Shown: piece after piece, positions 37,996 to 45,756 of the stretch
Numbering within the stretch: the first letter of the stretch is position 1
How the letters are laid out: the number at the start of each line of letters is the position of its first letter
DNA from: Aestuariibacter sp. GS-14
GTDB lineage: Bacteria; Pseudomonadota; Gammaproteobacteria; Enterobacterales; Alteromonadaceae
Direction of reading: 5' to 3'
DNA: 60,544 nt
Assembly (NCBI RefSeq): GCF_006494365.1
Contig: NZ_VHIP01000019.1
Coordinates: 1 to 60,544, forward strand
Notes under the pieces: model-generated
What the model was told of the DNA's origin: nothing
The model's input: the letters and a program-made list of their open reading frames with translations, nothing else
Database searches by the model: none
Made by a program: the position numbers and the translations under genes

Positions 37996-38469
37996 ATGAT
38001 AGGTACCCTTCAACGTCATTTAATAAACCTGGATATGCTGCTGGCTGATCTGGAAATACTGCACGCCAGTGAATACGGACAGGCGGGGCACATTAAATTA
38101 TTACGCGATATTCAAACTGTGCTCAAAGCCATTGATGACGTTGCCAAAGGCGAAACCGTTACGTCGTTTCAAAAAGCAGTCTCAACAACCGGATTGGCCA
38201 AAGCCATGGAAGACAAACGCATGCCGGGGATCTATAACCGCCTGATTGGATACGTGCTGGAATACTGGCAAACCAGTGAAAAGATCGAGGCCATTCTGGC
38301 GGACCAGTTTGACGAAAATGCCGATAAACGCCTTGACCTGCTGCAGGTAAAAAATATAAAGGCCAAGTCACAATTCAAAACGGTGGCACGTGCGATGGGC
38401 AAACACGACTACGAGTTGTTTGTACAAAATCTCGGGCTGAATCATCCCGATTGGGCCTGGCAGGCTTAA
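37996..38469 (+). CDS. Hypothetical protein (157 aa), helical
   Basis: A cytoplasmic protein of 157 residues with no signal peptide or membrane segment. It is rich in Leu, Ala, Lys and Asp, and predicted mostly helical (LINLDMLLADLEILHASEYG, GYVLEYWQTSEKIEAILADQF). It ends in HPDWAWQA. I recognise no domain. The ribosome binding site is weak (GAAG 16 bp upstream), so the exact start is uncertain. It stands alone between two terminators or AT-rich gaps. Confidence 0.65.
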   Translation: MIGTLQRHLINLDMLLADLEILHASEYGQAGHIKLLRDIQTVLKAIDDVAKGETVTSFQKAVSTTGLAKAMEDKRMPGIYNRLIGYVLEYWQTSEKIEAILADQFDENADKRLDLLQVKNIKAKSQFKTVARAMGKHDYELFVQNLGLNHPDWAWQA

Positions 38470-38708
38470 AAATCTCACCAATTTAATGTTTAAAATACCC
38501 AAATACTGCGCCGATAATGACTTTGTTGGCGATGTTAATTTGCGATAAAATTGAAAAAATATCATGTAACTGCTTGTTATTTATAGTAGTTAGGTTAATT
38601 TAAATTATTGCCATTGTCATGGAGGACTAAAACGCACAGCAAAGATAAACAGGCTTTTACAACACTTAATAATAAAAAATTCGTGTAAGCAAATAATATG
38701 GAGGTTTT

Positions 38709-39659
38709 ATGGCACTCGTAGCATGTTGGGAATGTGACTCGCAAATCAGTGATTCGTCACCAAGCTGTCCACAATGTGGTGCTCCAGGAAAAGATAGTCA
38801 GTTAACGCAGGTTAATGCTGTAAATGATGAGGTCGCACAGGAAATTAAACGTTCTGCTGAGGCTAAGCTAATTCGGCAGGGCTTACTGAAAGAATTAGGC
38901 GCCAAATTTGCGTCAGAGACTCATGAAAAATTCTTCTCTGTGACGCAGAAAGGTAAAAAATGTCATTTATCTGTGAAGTGGCAGCCTTATATAATCGATG
39001 ATCACAACAAGGATAAAGAAGTCACCACCCAGGTAACTCAGCGTAAGGGCACCACACGCAATGGTAATAGTTATGTAAAAGATGTAGATGTGAAACACAC
39101 TACAACACATTATGATTACATTGATGCATATGACATTAACGGCGAGCTCTGTAAATTCCGGCTAGTGGATTTGGATTTGGATAAATTAAAGACCGGACAG
39201 GTAGTGAGTCTGGGATGGTTAATGAATTCTGATTCACAAACACAAGGGGATGACATTATTGAAACCGGTAGCGTATATGGGCAGTCTTGGGATGGTAATA
39301 GGCAGCCTTCTTTAATTGTTCAGCATCAAGATACTGAGCGAACACCAGAATATGCTTTTCAGGCTTTAAAAGCATCGGCATTCCACAGTGCAATTCATAC
39401 TCATTCAATAGGAACTTGGCATTTGCTATGGGTTGGTGGCCTGGTCTATTTGGGATTTGATTTGTACAATCGTAAAATTGATTTTGGTTGGCCAGTACTT
39501 GCCGCAACTGCAGGCGTAGCGTTACTAATTAAAGGTATACGTTACTTCAATTCAGCCAAGCCCCTAAAGCAGTTTGATGAGTGGTACAGAAAATCGCTTA
39601 ACGACGAAGCCAAACGCGGGCAGGAGGCGTTTGCGGTCGTTGCGAGCCGTTTTAAGTAA
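38709..39659 (+). CDS. Zinc-ribbon membrane protein, unknown function
   Basis: 316 residues, with TGGAGG 5 bp before the ATG. The N-terminus is a short zinc ribbon, CWECDSQISDSSPSCPQCG (Cys pairs at 7/10 and 21/24). A hydrophilic beta-rich middle follows (about 70-210, with GTTRNGNSYVKDVDVKHTTTHYDY). Two membrane helices lie near 240-256 and 264-281, and the tail is basic. The zinc-ribbon plus membrane-anchor pattern is common in poorly described proteins. The gene and its flanks are more AT-rich than the neighbours, which might mark transfer. Nothing ties it to a pathway. Confidence 0.75.
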   Translation: MALVACWECDSQISDSSPSCPQCGAPGKDSQLTQVNAVNDEVAQEIKRSAEAKLIRQGLLKELGAKFASETHEKFFSVTQKGKKCHLSVKWQPYIIDDHNKDKEVTTQVTQRKGTTRNGNSYVKDVDVKHTTTHYDYIDAYDINGELCKFRLVDLDLDKLKTGQVVSLGWLMNSDSQTQGDDIIETGSVYGQSWDGNRQPSLIVQHQDTERTPEYAFQALKASAFHSAIHTHSIGTWHLLWVGGLVYLGFDLYNRKIDFGWPVLAATAGVALLIKGIRYFNSAKPLKQFDEWYRKSLNDEAKRGQEAFAVVASRFK

Positions 39660-39668
39660 GCAATACCT

Positions 39669-39691
39669 GAAGGAGGCAGTTTGCCTCCTTC
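39669..39691. terminator. Hairpin between convergent genes
   Basis: A perfect 9-bp stem GAAGGAGGC / GCCTCCTTC (39669-39677, 39683-39691) with loop AGTTT, 10 bp past the zinc-ribbon gene stop and facing the convergent outer-membrane protein gene. There is no clear U-tract on either strand, so it is a weak terminator candidate. Confidence 0.55.
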
Positions 39692-39709
39692 ATACTTTGG
39701 GAGGAACAT

Positions 39710-40288
39710 TTAGAAGCGGTATTCAACCCCGATACTGGCTTGCTTCAGATCCGTTTCAAAATTGGTATCTTCCAGGTCGTCAGCGACCTGATCAGCGTCC
39801 AGCTCCGTGTCATACACCACATATTCGGCATTGATTAAAAACTGCGGCGTAACCGCGAAACTTAAACCGGCACCGACAAACACACTCTCGTCGTCTTTTG
39901 TGGTTGTCGCGCCTGCTAACCGATAATCGGTTTCAGACCACAGTTGACCCAGCTTAGCGTAAGCTGATAGTCCACCAACAATAGGGATGATTCCTTTCAG
40001 CGCCGCGGTGTAACCGTCCGTTGATGCACCTGCTACATTATTGCCGTAGTCACCAAAGTCGATGTACGAGCCTTCCAGTGCAATGTAGGAATTGAATTTG
40101 TAACCCAATACGCCCTGCCATACATCTTTGTCGTCATCAAACTCGTCTTCGCCTTCAACGCGCAGGTAGCCATAATTACCACCTACATAAATGCCCGATT
40201 CATTCAGGTTTTCATCTGGCGATTGTGCGTAAGTATTAAAAGCCGTTACAGCGGTTAACGCGGTTAGTGTAGTGATCAGTTTTTTCAT
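39710..40288 (-). CDS. Small outer-membrane beta-barrel protein
   Basis: 192 residues with a Sec signal (about 1-21, ending TYA) and a barrel of about eight strands with alternating hydrophobic residues (GIYVGGNYGYLRVEG, AALEGSYIDFGDYG-type segments, FVGAGLSFAVTPQFLINAEYVVY). The C-terminus ends in Tyr-Arg-Phe, the terminal Phe recognised by the barrel assembly machinery. It fits the OmpA-like/porin-family beta-barrel domain. Its function is unknown. The leader upstream of its start is unusually structured. Confidence 0.85.
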   Translation of the reverse strand: MKKLITTLTALTAVTAFNTYAQSPDENLNESGIYVGGNYGYLRVEGEDEFDDDKDVWQGVLGYKFNSYIALEGSYIDFGDYGNNVAGASTDGYTAALKGIIPIVGGLSAYAKLGQLWSETDYRLAGATTTKDDESVFVGAGLSFAVTPQFLINAEYVVYDTELDADQVADDLEDTNFETDLKQASIGVEYRF

Positions 40289-40599
40289 AACACGATTCCT
40301 CTTGTTAATGATTGGCTTCCGGAGTAAAAGGCAGCCGGAATAGCACGTTTGGTTACAAGAGATATTTCAAGTCGTGTGCCAATCATTATCTGCCTGATTG
40401 GAGGGTAAAAACTGGAATTTTTTTCATGGTTGTTGTTTTTTTGCGCGCAATTTTGACAAAAAAGGCGATCTGTAGCCATTCTGCAACGTGTTGAATTTTC
40501 ATATGATTTATAAAAATTACCGAAGCTGGGTAACAATGTCGCTGGTGGTATCATCCAAATGCTCGCTTTATCAGTAACAACCGTTAAAAAGGAAATAAC
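40289..40599. promoter_or_regulatory. Divergent region with a structured leader (40299-40387)
   Basis: This 311-bp gap lies between the outer-membrane barrel gene (minus) and nei (plus). On the minus strand, just before the ribosome binding site, a 10-bp perfect stem AATGATTGGC / GCCAATCATT (40378-40387 with 40307-40316) encloses two smaller stems: TTCCGG / CCGGAA (40317-40322, 40335-40340) and CACG / CGTG. This gives a three-way-junction shape. Minus-strand CTCTTGT at 40361-40355 is complementary to ACAAGAG at 40305-40299, which includes the ribosome binding site. The rest of the gap is AT-rich with nothing else recognised. Confidence 0.4.
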
Positions 40600-41424
40600 A
40601 TGCCAGAAGGTCCGGAAATACGCAGAAGCCGCGATAAGCTTGCGCAGGTGTTAATCGACGCAACAGTAACCCACGTTGATGCAGGGCACTCTGCCATTCA
40701 ATCACATCGCCAGGAATTTACCGGCAGCACAGTTATAAATGTAGAGAGTCGGGGCAAAGCCATGCTGATTCATTTTGATATTGGTTTGACGGTGTATTCT
40801 CATAATCAACTGTATGGCCTGTGGTACGTCAGAAAGAACGGCGAATACCCGAACACTAATCGCCAGCTTCGATTTGGCCTGCACACTGCCAAAGGCGCAG
40901 CACTGTTGTACAGCGCTTCAGACATCAGTGTGTGGCCGACCGCCGAAATCCAATCGCATCCCTTTTTAGTTAAACTCGGACCCGACGTGCTGAATGATTC
41001 ACCCTCTGTGGAAGAGATTACCGAACGGTTGATGATGACGCGCTTTCAAGGACGAAAGCTGGCCAGTTTGTATCTTGATCAGGCATTTCTGGCGGGTATC
41101 GGCAATTACCTTCGCAGTGAAATCCTGTTTTTCGCCGGCGTGCATCCGGATTTGCGGCCTAAGGATTTGACGGCAGAACTGCTTAAGGCACTGGCTTGCG
41201 TATCAATTGAGGTTACTCAACGCGCCTATAAAACGGCGGGATACACCGTCCCAGATGCATTCTATCGGTATGCCAAAAATCACAAGCTGCCCTATGAGGC
41301 CAGCCGCTTGATGGTATTTAATCGTGATACCCAGCCGTGCCGGGTGTGTGAGACGCCTATTGTTAGAATGGAGCGTGGCAATCGGCGCATTTATGTTTGT
41401 AAGCATTGCCAGCCGGGCGGGTGA
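40600..41424 (+). CDS. nei: Endonuclease VIII (DNA glycosylase/AP lyase)
   Basis: 274 residues. The N-terminus PEGPEIRR carries the catalytic Pro2 and Glu3 of the Fpg/Nei family once the Met is removed. The IRR continuation and overall length (about 263 in E. coli) fit Nei rather than Fpg. The helix-two-turn-helix region lies around LAGIGNYLRSEILFFAGVHP, and a zinc finger with Cys247, Cys250, Cys267 and Cys270 closes the protein. It removes oxidised pyrimidines and cleaves the abasic site. An AAGGAAA ribosome binding site precedes the ATG. Monocistronic, convergent with the next gene. Confidence 0.93.
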   Translation: MPEGPEIRRSRDKLAQVLIDATVTHVDAGHSAIQSHRQEFTGSTVINVESRGKAMLIHFDIGLTVYSHNQLYGLWYVRKNGEYPNTNRQLRFGLHTAKGAALLYSASDISVWPTAEIQSHPFLVKLGPDVLNDSPSVEEITERLMMTRFQGRKLASLYLDQAFLAGIGNYLRSEILFFAGVHPDLRPKDLTAELLKALACVSIEVTQRAYKTAGYTVPDAFYRYAKNHKLPYEASRLMVFNRDTQPCRVCETPIVRMERGNRRIYVCKHCQPGG

Positions 41425-41445
41425 ACGACCGGCCTTCGAGAGCAA

Positions 41446-42027
41446 CTAAAAATTGTAGCGGGCAAATAACGTATATGCACTGGAGTCAGAGTATTTTACA
41501 TACTCCAAACCTACCGCCAGCTCGTTAAAATTGTACAGGCTGCCCAAACGATACGCTTTTTGGTCAGAGCCCTTTTTCCATTTTTGCCATTCCAGCCCAG
41601 CGTAAACCTCTATGTCATCGGTGAGCTTGTGGCGTGCGTGCGAAGACACGCTGTAATGACTGGCAGAGTCTTCAAAATCGCCTTGGGGAATAGAGAAATC
41701 AAATGCGATATCTCCATAGTTCAAACGCACATCAAATACGGTATTCTCGCCATACGGCATTTGGTAACCAACGCCTACCTGCCAGTTGGTTTCTTCCAGT
41801 GTGTAAGATGAAATGGTGTCGTCCACCATGCGAAAACGGCCCGTTGTAAATATTGAGTCAGTAAGTTCAACGCTGCCTTGAAATTCAAAACCGACCAGAT
41901 CGAAGGGCTGCAGATCCGCATAATCTGCATTCACGTAGCCAGCCTGCACAAAATTATAGGAGGGGGTTTCTGCCATAACGGACGCCGAGAGCAGGCTGCC
42001 GATAATCAATCCAATGTACTTTTTCAT
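41446..42027 (-). CDS. Outer-membrane beta-barrel protein (193 aa), unknown
   Basis: A Sec signal (about 1-19, ending VMA) is followed by about eight amphipathic strands (FVQAGYVNADYAD, WQVGVGYQMPYG, IEVYAGLEWQKW, ELAVGLEYVKY) and a C-terminal Arg-Tyr-Asn-Phe for barrel assembly. AAGGAA lies 7 bp before the ATG. No specific family is recognised. It resembles the previous small barrel only in general form. The next gene upstream on the same strand, a MetR-like regulator, is 116 bp away. Confidence 0.8.
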   Translation of the reverse strand: MKKYIGLIIGSLLSASVMAETPSYNFVQAGYVNADYADLQPFDLVGFEFQGSVELTDSIFTTGRFRMVDDTISSYTLEETNWQVGVGYQMPYGENTVFDVRLNYGDIAFDFSIPQGDFEDSASHYSVSSHARHKLTDDIEVYAGLEWQKWKKGSDQKAYRLGSLYNFNELAVGLEYVKYSDSSAYTLFARYNF

Positions 42028-42143
42028 TTTTTATTCCTTGTAAATTCACAATCCGACCTGAGCGTACACCCGGTCGGGTCAAATAGAGGTAAAAAAACGA
42101 GATAAGTTCAACACATTGATTTAACTGCTTATTGTTTGAGCAT

Positions 42144-43034
42144 TTAGCTGTTGTCGGTGGCGTTGGCGTGGCGAATAAAATCCTGAACATAAGGAATGGT
42201 ATGGTCGACCTCGCGGACCCCTAAATAGATGTGCTTATGAATGCCACTTTCGCCAATGGCCAGACTGGTGATGGGAAGTCGGTTGGCATACTCTTCAACC
42301 AGCCATCCGGGTAGCGCACACACACAGCGGCCGGCAGCCACCATTTGCAGCATGATTTCTGTAGTTTCAATGGTTTTGTGTTGTTTTACCGTGCAGCCCG
42401 CAGGCGTTAAAAATTGACTGAAAATATCCAAACGCTGGGGTTCAACCGGGTAGGTGATAAGCACTTCATGTTGCAGTTGTTCCGGCTTCACGAACGCTTG
42501 CTGAGCAAGGGGATGGGAACGGGCAACCACCAGACGGTGTTCATAACCAAAAACAGCAGTGAAGGTTACGCCCGGTTTAAACAGCGGATCAGGCGTTACC
42601 AGCATATCTATTTCGTACTCGAATAGCGCTGCCATGCCCCCAAACTGAAAAGCCTGTTTTACATCAATATCCACATCCGGCCATGTTTCGAGAAAGGGCG
42701 ACACCACCTTTAACAGCCACTGGTAACAAGGGTGACATTCCATGCCAATGCGCAACATACCCCGTTCGCCCCTTGCAATTTGCGACACCAGCAATTCCGT
42801 ATGCTCAAATTGAGGCAATACGCGTTTTGCCAACCTGAGCACTTCAAACCCTGCCCGGGTAAGGCGCAACCGGCGACCGTCTTTTTCCCAAAGTGGCGTG
42901 TCCATCTGCTGTTCCAGCTTTTTAATGCTATGACTCAGTGCGGATTGGCTCAGGTGCAGGGAATCGGCAGCCTGTGTGAGGGTGCCCTGTTTTTCGATGG
43001 CATGAAGGATGGCAAGGTGGATTCGTTCTAACAT
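42144..43034 (-). CDS. metR: MetR-like LysR-family regulator
   Basis: A 296-residue LysR protein. The winged helix-turn-helix is at about 1-60 (GTLTQAADSLHLSQSALSHSIKKLE). The effector domain has several segments close to E. coli MetR: RIGMECHPCYQWL against RIAIECHSCIQWL, YEHRLVVARSHPLA against YEVRLVLAPDHPLA, and TYPVEPQRLDIFSQFLTPAG against [20 protein letters not shown]. MetR activates methionine synthesis genes with homocysteine as co-effector. No metE or metF is in the window, so the target must be elsewhere. The ATG has no clear ribosome binding site. Confidence 0.82.
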   Translation of the reverse strand: MLERIHLAILHAIEKQGTLTQAADSLHLSQSALSHSIKKLEQQMDTPLWEKDGRRLRLTRAGFEVLRLAKRVLPQFEHTELLVSQIARGERGMLRIGMECHPCYQWLLKVVSPFLETWPDVDIDVKQAFQFGGMAALFEYEIDMLVTPDPLFKPGVTFTAVFGYEHRLVVARSHPLAQQAFVKPEQLQHEVLITYPVEPQRLDIFSQFLTPAGCTVKQHKTIETTEIMLQMVAAGRCVCALPGWLVEEYANRLPITSLAIGESGIHKHIYLGVREVDHTIPYVQDFIRHANATDNS

Positions 43035-43221
43035 TGAATATGAATTTTATGCATGAAATAACGCATAATGTATCAATGCTGCTCATGGATGTAACCTACC
43101 TTTTGCATCGATATTCGGCTGAGCACATAACAGGCCGTAAATATAGTTCTCGCCCAAACGGTGTGTTGCGGTATTTAGGACAAGGAGCCTACCGGGCCCC
43201 TTCGTCTATATTTGACATAAT

Positions 43222-44133
43222 TCAGGAAGCGGCAGCTTGCGCCGTTTTAACCCGGTTGATATCTGTGATTGGTGGTGCACCGAACAAGCGGCTGTATTCG
43301 CGGCTGAACTGTGACGGACTTTCATAACCTACTTTATAACCTGCTGCGGCGGCTTCGATGCCTTCGTGCAACATCAAACGGCGCGCTTCGTTAAGGCGCA
43401 GGTGTTTCTGGTATTGCAGCGGTGACATACTGGTTACCGCTTTGAACGTGCTGTACAACGACGACTCGCTCATGTGCACAGCGTTAGCCAGGGATTTCAC
43501 TTTTAATGGCGAATCAAAATTGTCGCGAATAATTTCAATGGCCTTACTGATGCGGTTGGCATTGGTATCATAGAGCATAAACTGACGCAACTGGTTACCG
43601 GCTGGCCCTTTGAGCACGCGATACATTAACTCGCGCTTTAACATGGGCAGCATAATCGGAATATCCGAAGGTGATTCATGCAGCGACAGAATACGCTTAA
43701 AGGTAGACAACATCTCTAAGTCGGCATTAATAATCTTAATGCTGCATTCTTTGCCGCAGGTAGGCGTGCCTACATCGGCCATGTCGATCAATAACTCCGA
43801 TAACTCACGCAAATCCAGCGCAATGCTAATACCTACGTAGGGCTCGTTGTCGCATGCCTGCACGATTTCACCAATTACCGGCATCATGATGGGCACCATC
43901 AGGTAGTCCAGTGCGTTGTATTGAAATACATTTTCACCCACATACAGCTTTTTACTGCCTTGCAGTAACAAGCACAGCATGGGTTCATAAATCGCCGGGC
44001 TGGTGCAGGTTTTTGAATTACTTCGCAGCGTACGCACACCCGGTACCCGGGTTTCCATGAGCCCATTTTCCTGACTCACGCGCGCGGTCAGTTCGATTAA
44101 CTCTTTTTGATAAGTATGTACCTGAGGGTTCAT
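43222..44133 (-). CDS. AraC-family regulator divergent from the RND operon
   Basis: 303 residues from the ATG at 44133, which has CAGGAG 7 bp upstream. Longer frames to 44250 would overlap repeated promoter motifs. An N-terminal AraC_N cupin-like domain (about 20-190; PMLCLLLQGSKKLYVGENVFQYNALDYLMVP in part) precedes two helix-turn-helix motifs (about 210-300; VKSLANAVHMSESSLYSTFKAVT and AAGYKVGYESPSQFSREYSRLFG). It is divergent from the efflux operon and probably controls it. Its effector is unknown. Confidence 0.88.
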   Translation of the reverse strand: MNPQVHTYQKELIELTARVSQENGLMETRVPGVRTLRSNSKTCTSPAIYEPMLCLLLQGSKKLYVGENVFQYNALDYLMVPIMMPVIGEIVQACDNEPYVGISIALDLRELSELLIDMADVGTPTCGKECSIKIINADLEMLSTFKRILSLHESPSDIPIMLPMLKRELMYRVLKGPAGNQLRQFMLYDTNANRISKAIEIIRDNFDSPLKVKSLANAVHMSESSLYSTFKAVTSMSPLQYQKHLRLNEARRLMLHEGIEAAAAGYKVGYESPSQFSREYSRLFGAPPITDINRVKTAQAAAS

Positions 44134-44512
44134 GGTGACTCCTGAACAGCAATTCGTTTCTGAAAGTAAGTATAGAGTGTAATATTTACTCGGCCAATTT
44201 GTAGAATCAGGCATTGTAGGATTAGGCAATGATTGTGTAGGTTTTGACAACTGCTTCTACGCAGGTATTGCCTTAAGCTATTGTGTATATTGGTTTGCGT
44301 GTATTTTGTTGTTATATTTTCTTACAAATTGGCAAGTCTTGCCTGATACTGTTTCTGCATTGCCTGATTCTCCAATGGTTAGAGGAATGTGCAATGATTG
44401 CCAAGTTTCAGATATTATCGTTCTCCCTTTCTAAATTTACACTTCTCACTTCTGAATGAGCACTCCCCATTGCTCATATTTACTTTTAAATCGTCCCAAA
44501 CAGGAGTGAGAC
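44134..44512. promoter_or_regulatory. AraC/RND divergent control region with repeated sites
   Basis: This 379-bp gap carries a 15-bp tandem direct repeat, TGTAGAATCAGGCAT and TGTAGGATTAGGCAA (44200-44214 and 44215-44229). Inverted copies of the same core lie at 44339-44348 (TTGCCTGATA) and 44359-44369 (ATTGCCTGATT), with a weaker TATTGCC at 44267-44273. Direct repeats facing a distant inverted pair fit an AraC-type protein that can bind both halves and loop. No other gene was seen in the gap. Confidence 0.6.
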
Positions 44513-45748
44513 ATGTCAACACGACACACCGCCAGGCTATTTTTACTAAGCGCTATTGCCACCGTTGTACTCGCTGGTTGTGGTAGCGATGCTCAACAAC
44601 CCGCCCAGCAAATGACGGCGCCAACGGTAAGCGTGGCTGAAGTTGTTAATATGCAGGTTAGTGACTGGGATGAATTTAGTGGCCGGCTCAGTGCCCCTGA
44701 GTCTGTGACATTAATGCCACGTGTATCCGGTTACGTTAACCATATCCACTTTAAAGAAGGCGCGTTAGTTAAAGAAGGTGATGTGCTGCTTGATATCGAC
44801 CCAACGCCGTTTGAAGTTGATGTAGCCAGGTTGCAAGCAGAACTGGACAGTGCAGCCAGCCAGTTAACGCTTGCTAAAAATGACTATGAGCGCGGTCAGC
44901 GTCTTAGCAAACAACAGGCAATCTCTCAGGAGGCCCTTGATGGTCGCTTCGCGGCATTACAACAGGCACAAGCCAATGTGTCTGCCATCAGTGCAGCACT
45001 GAAACGCGCCGAACTGGATCTGTCTTACACCAAGGTAACCGCACCCGTATCCGGACGGGTATCTCGTGCCCACATTACACAGGGTAATTATGTTACTGCC
45101 GGTCAGAGTGCACTTACCAGTATTGTGTCAGTTGACGAAATGTACGCCTATTTCAGTGTTGATGAGCAAACTTACCTGCGTTATGTGCGCAGCGAAGTCA
45201 TTCAGAGTGGGTTTGATAACAACAACGCCAATCAACCCGTTGCGCTGGCGTTGTCTGGTGATAACGCATTCCAGTACCGCGGCTACATTGATTTTGTAGA
45301 CAACCAGGTCGACCAGCAAACCGGCGGCATTACGGTAAGAGCGCGTTTTAGTAATGACGATGGCGTATTAATGCCTGGTCTGTATGCGCATATTCGCCTG
45401 GCAGGCAGTCAGCCACACGACGGCATTTTAATTGATGAAAAAGCCGTGGGTACCGATTTAAACAACAAGTTTGTATTGGTAGTCGCGCAAAACAACGCCA
45501 TTGAATATCGCCCGATTACGCTGGGGGAATCTGTGGGTGATTTGCGCCTGGTCACCTCGGGCCTTCAACCTGGCGACACCATTGTGGTAAATGGGCTGCA
45601 GCGTGTCATGCCCGGTATGACAATCAATCCAGACCTCACCCCTATGGCCGACGACGCCACCTTAACGGCTATTGCAGCCTCGCAAGCCATGCTGGATCCC
45701 ACACAAATTGCCTTGTCTGCCTCGTTTGACGTAACGGCAACGCAATAG
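44513..45748 (+). CDS. RND efflux periplasmic adaptor lipoprotein
   Basis: 411 residues, AcrA/MexA family (membrane fusion protein). Lipobox LAGC with Cys23 gives an inner-membrane lipid anchor. A lipoyl half-motif (PRVSGYVNHIHFKEGALVKEGDVL) starts the protein, an alpha-helical hairpin spans about 100-165 (ELDSAASQLTLAKNDYERGQRLS), the second lipoyl half is at about 170-195 (VTAPVSGRVSRAHITQGNYV), and beta-barrel and membrane-proximal domains follow. It bridges the RND pump and the outer-membrane channel. First gene of a three-gene operon, 8 bp before the pump gene. GGAG precedes its ATG. Confidence 0.95.
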   Translation: MSTRHTARLFLLSAIATVVLAGCGSDAQQPAQQMTAPTVSVAEVVNMQVSDWDEFSGRLSAPESVTLMPRVSGYVNHIHFKEGALVKEGDVLLDIDPTPFEVDVARLQAELDSAASQLTLAKNDYERGQRLSKQQAISQEALDGRFAALQQAQANVSAISAALKRAELDLSYTKVTAPVSGRVSRAHITQGNYVTAGQSALTSIVSVDEMYAYFSVDEQTYLRYVRSEVIQSGFDNNNANQPVALALSGDNAFQYRGYIDFVDNQVDQQTGGITVRARFSNDDGVLMPGLYAHIRLAGSQPHDGILIDEKAVGTDLNNKFVLVVAQNNAIEYRPITLGESVGDLRLVTSGLQPGDTIVVNGLQRVMPGMTINPDLTPMADDATLTAIAASQAMLDPTQIALSASFDVTATQ

Positions 45749-45756
45749 GAGTCATT

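Noticed and set aside
43034-43327. 97-residue plus-strand ORF
   Set aside because: No ribosome binding site, overlaps the 3' end of the AraC gene and lacks protein-like composition.
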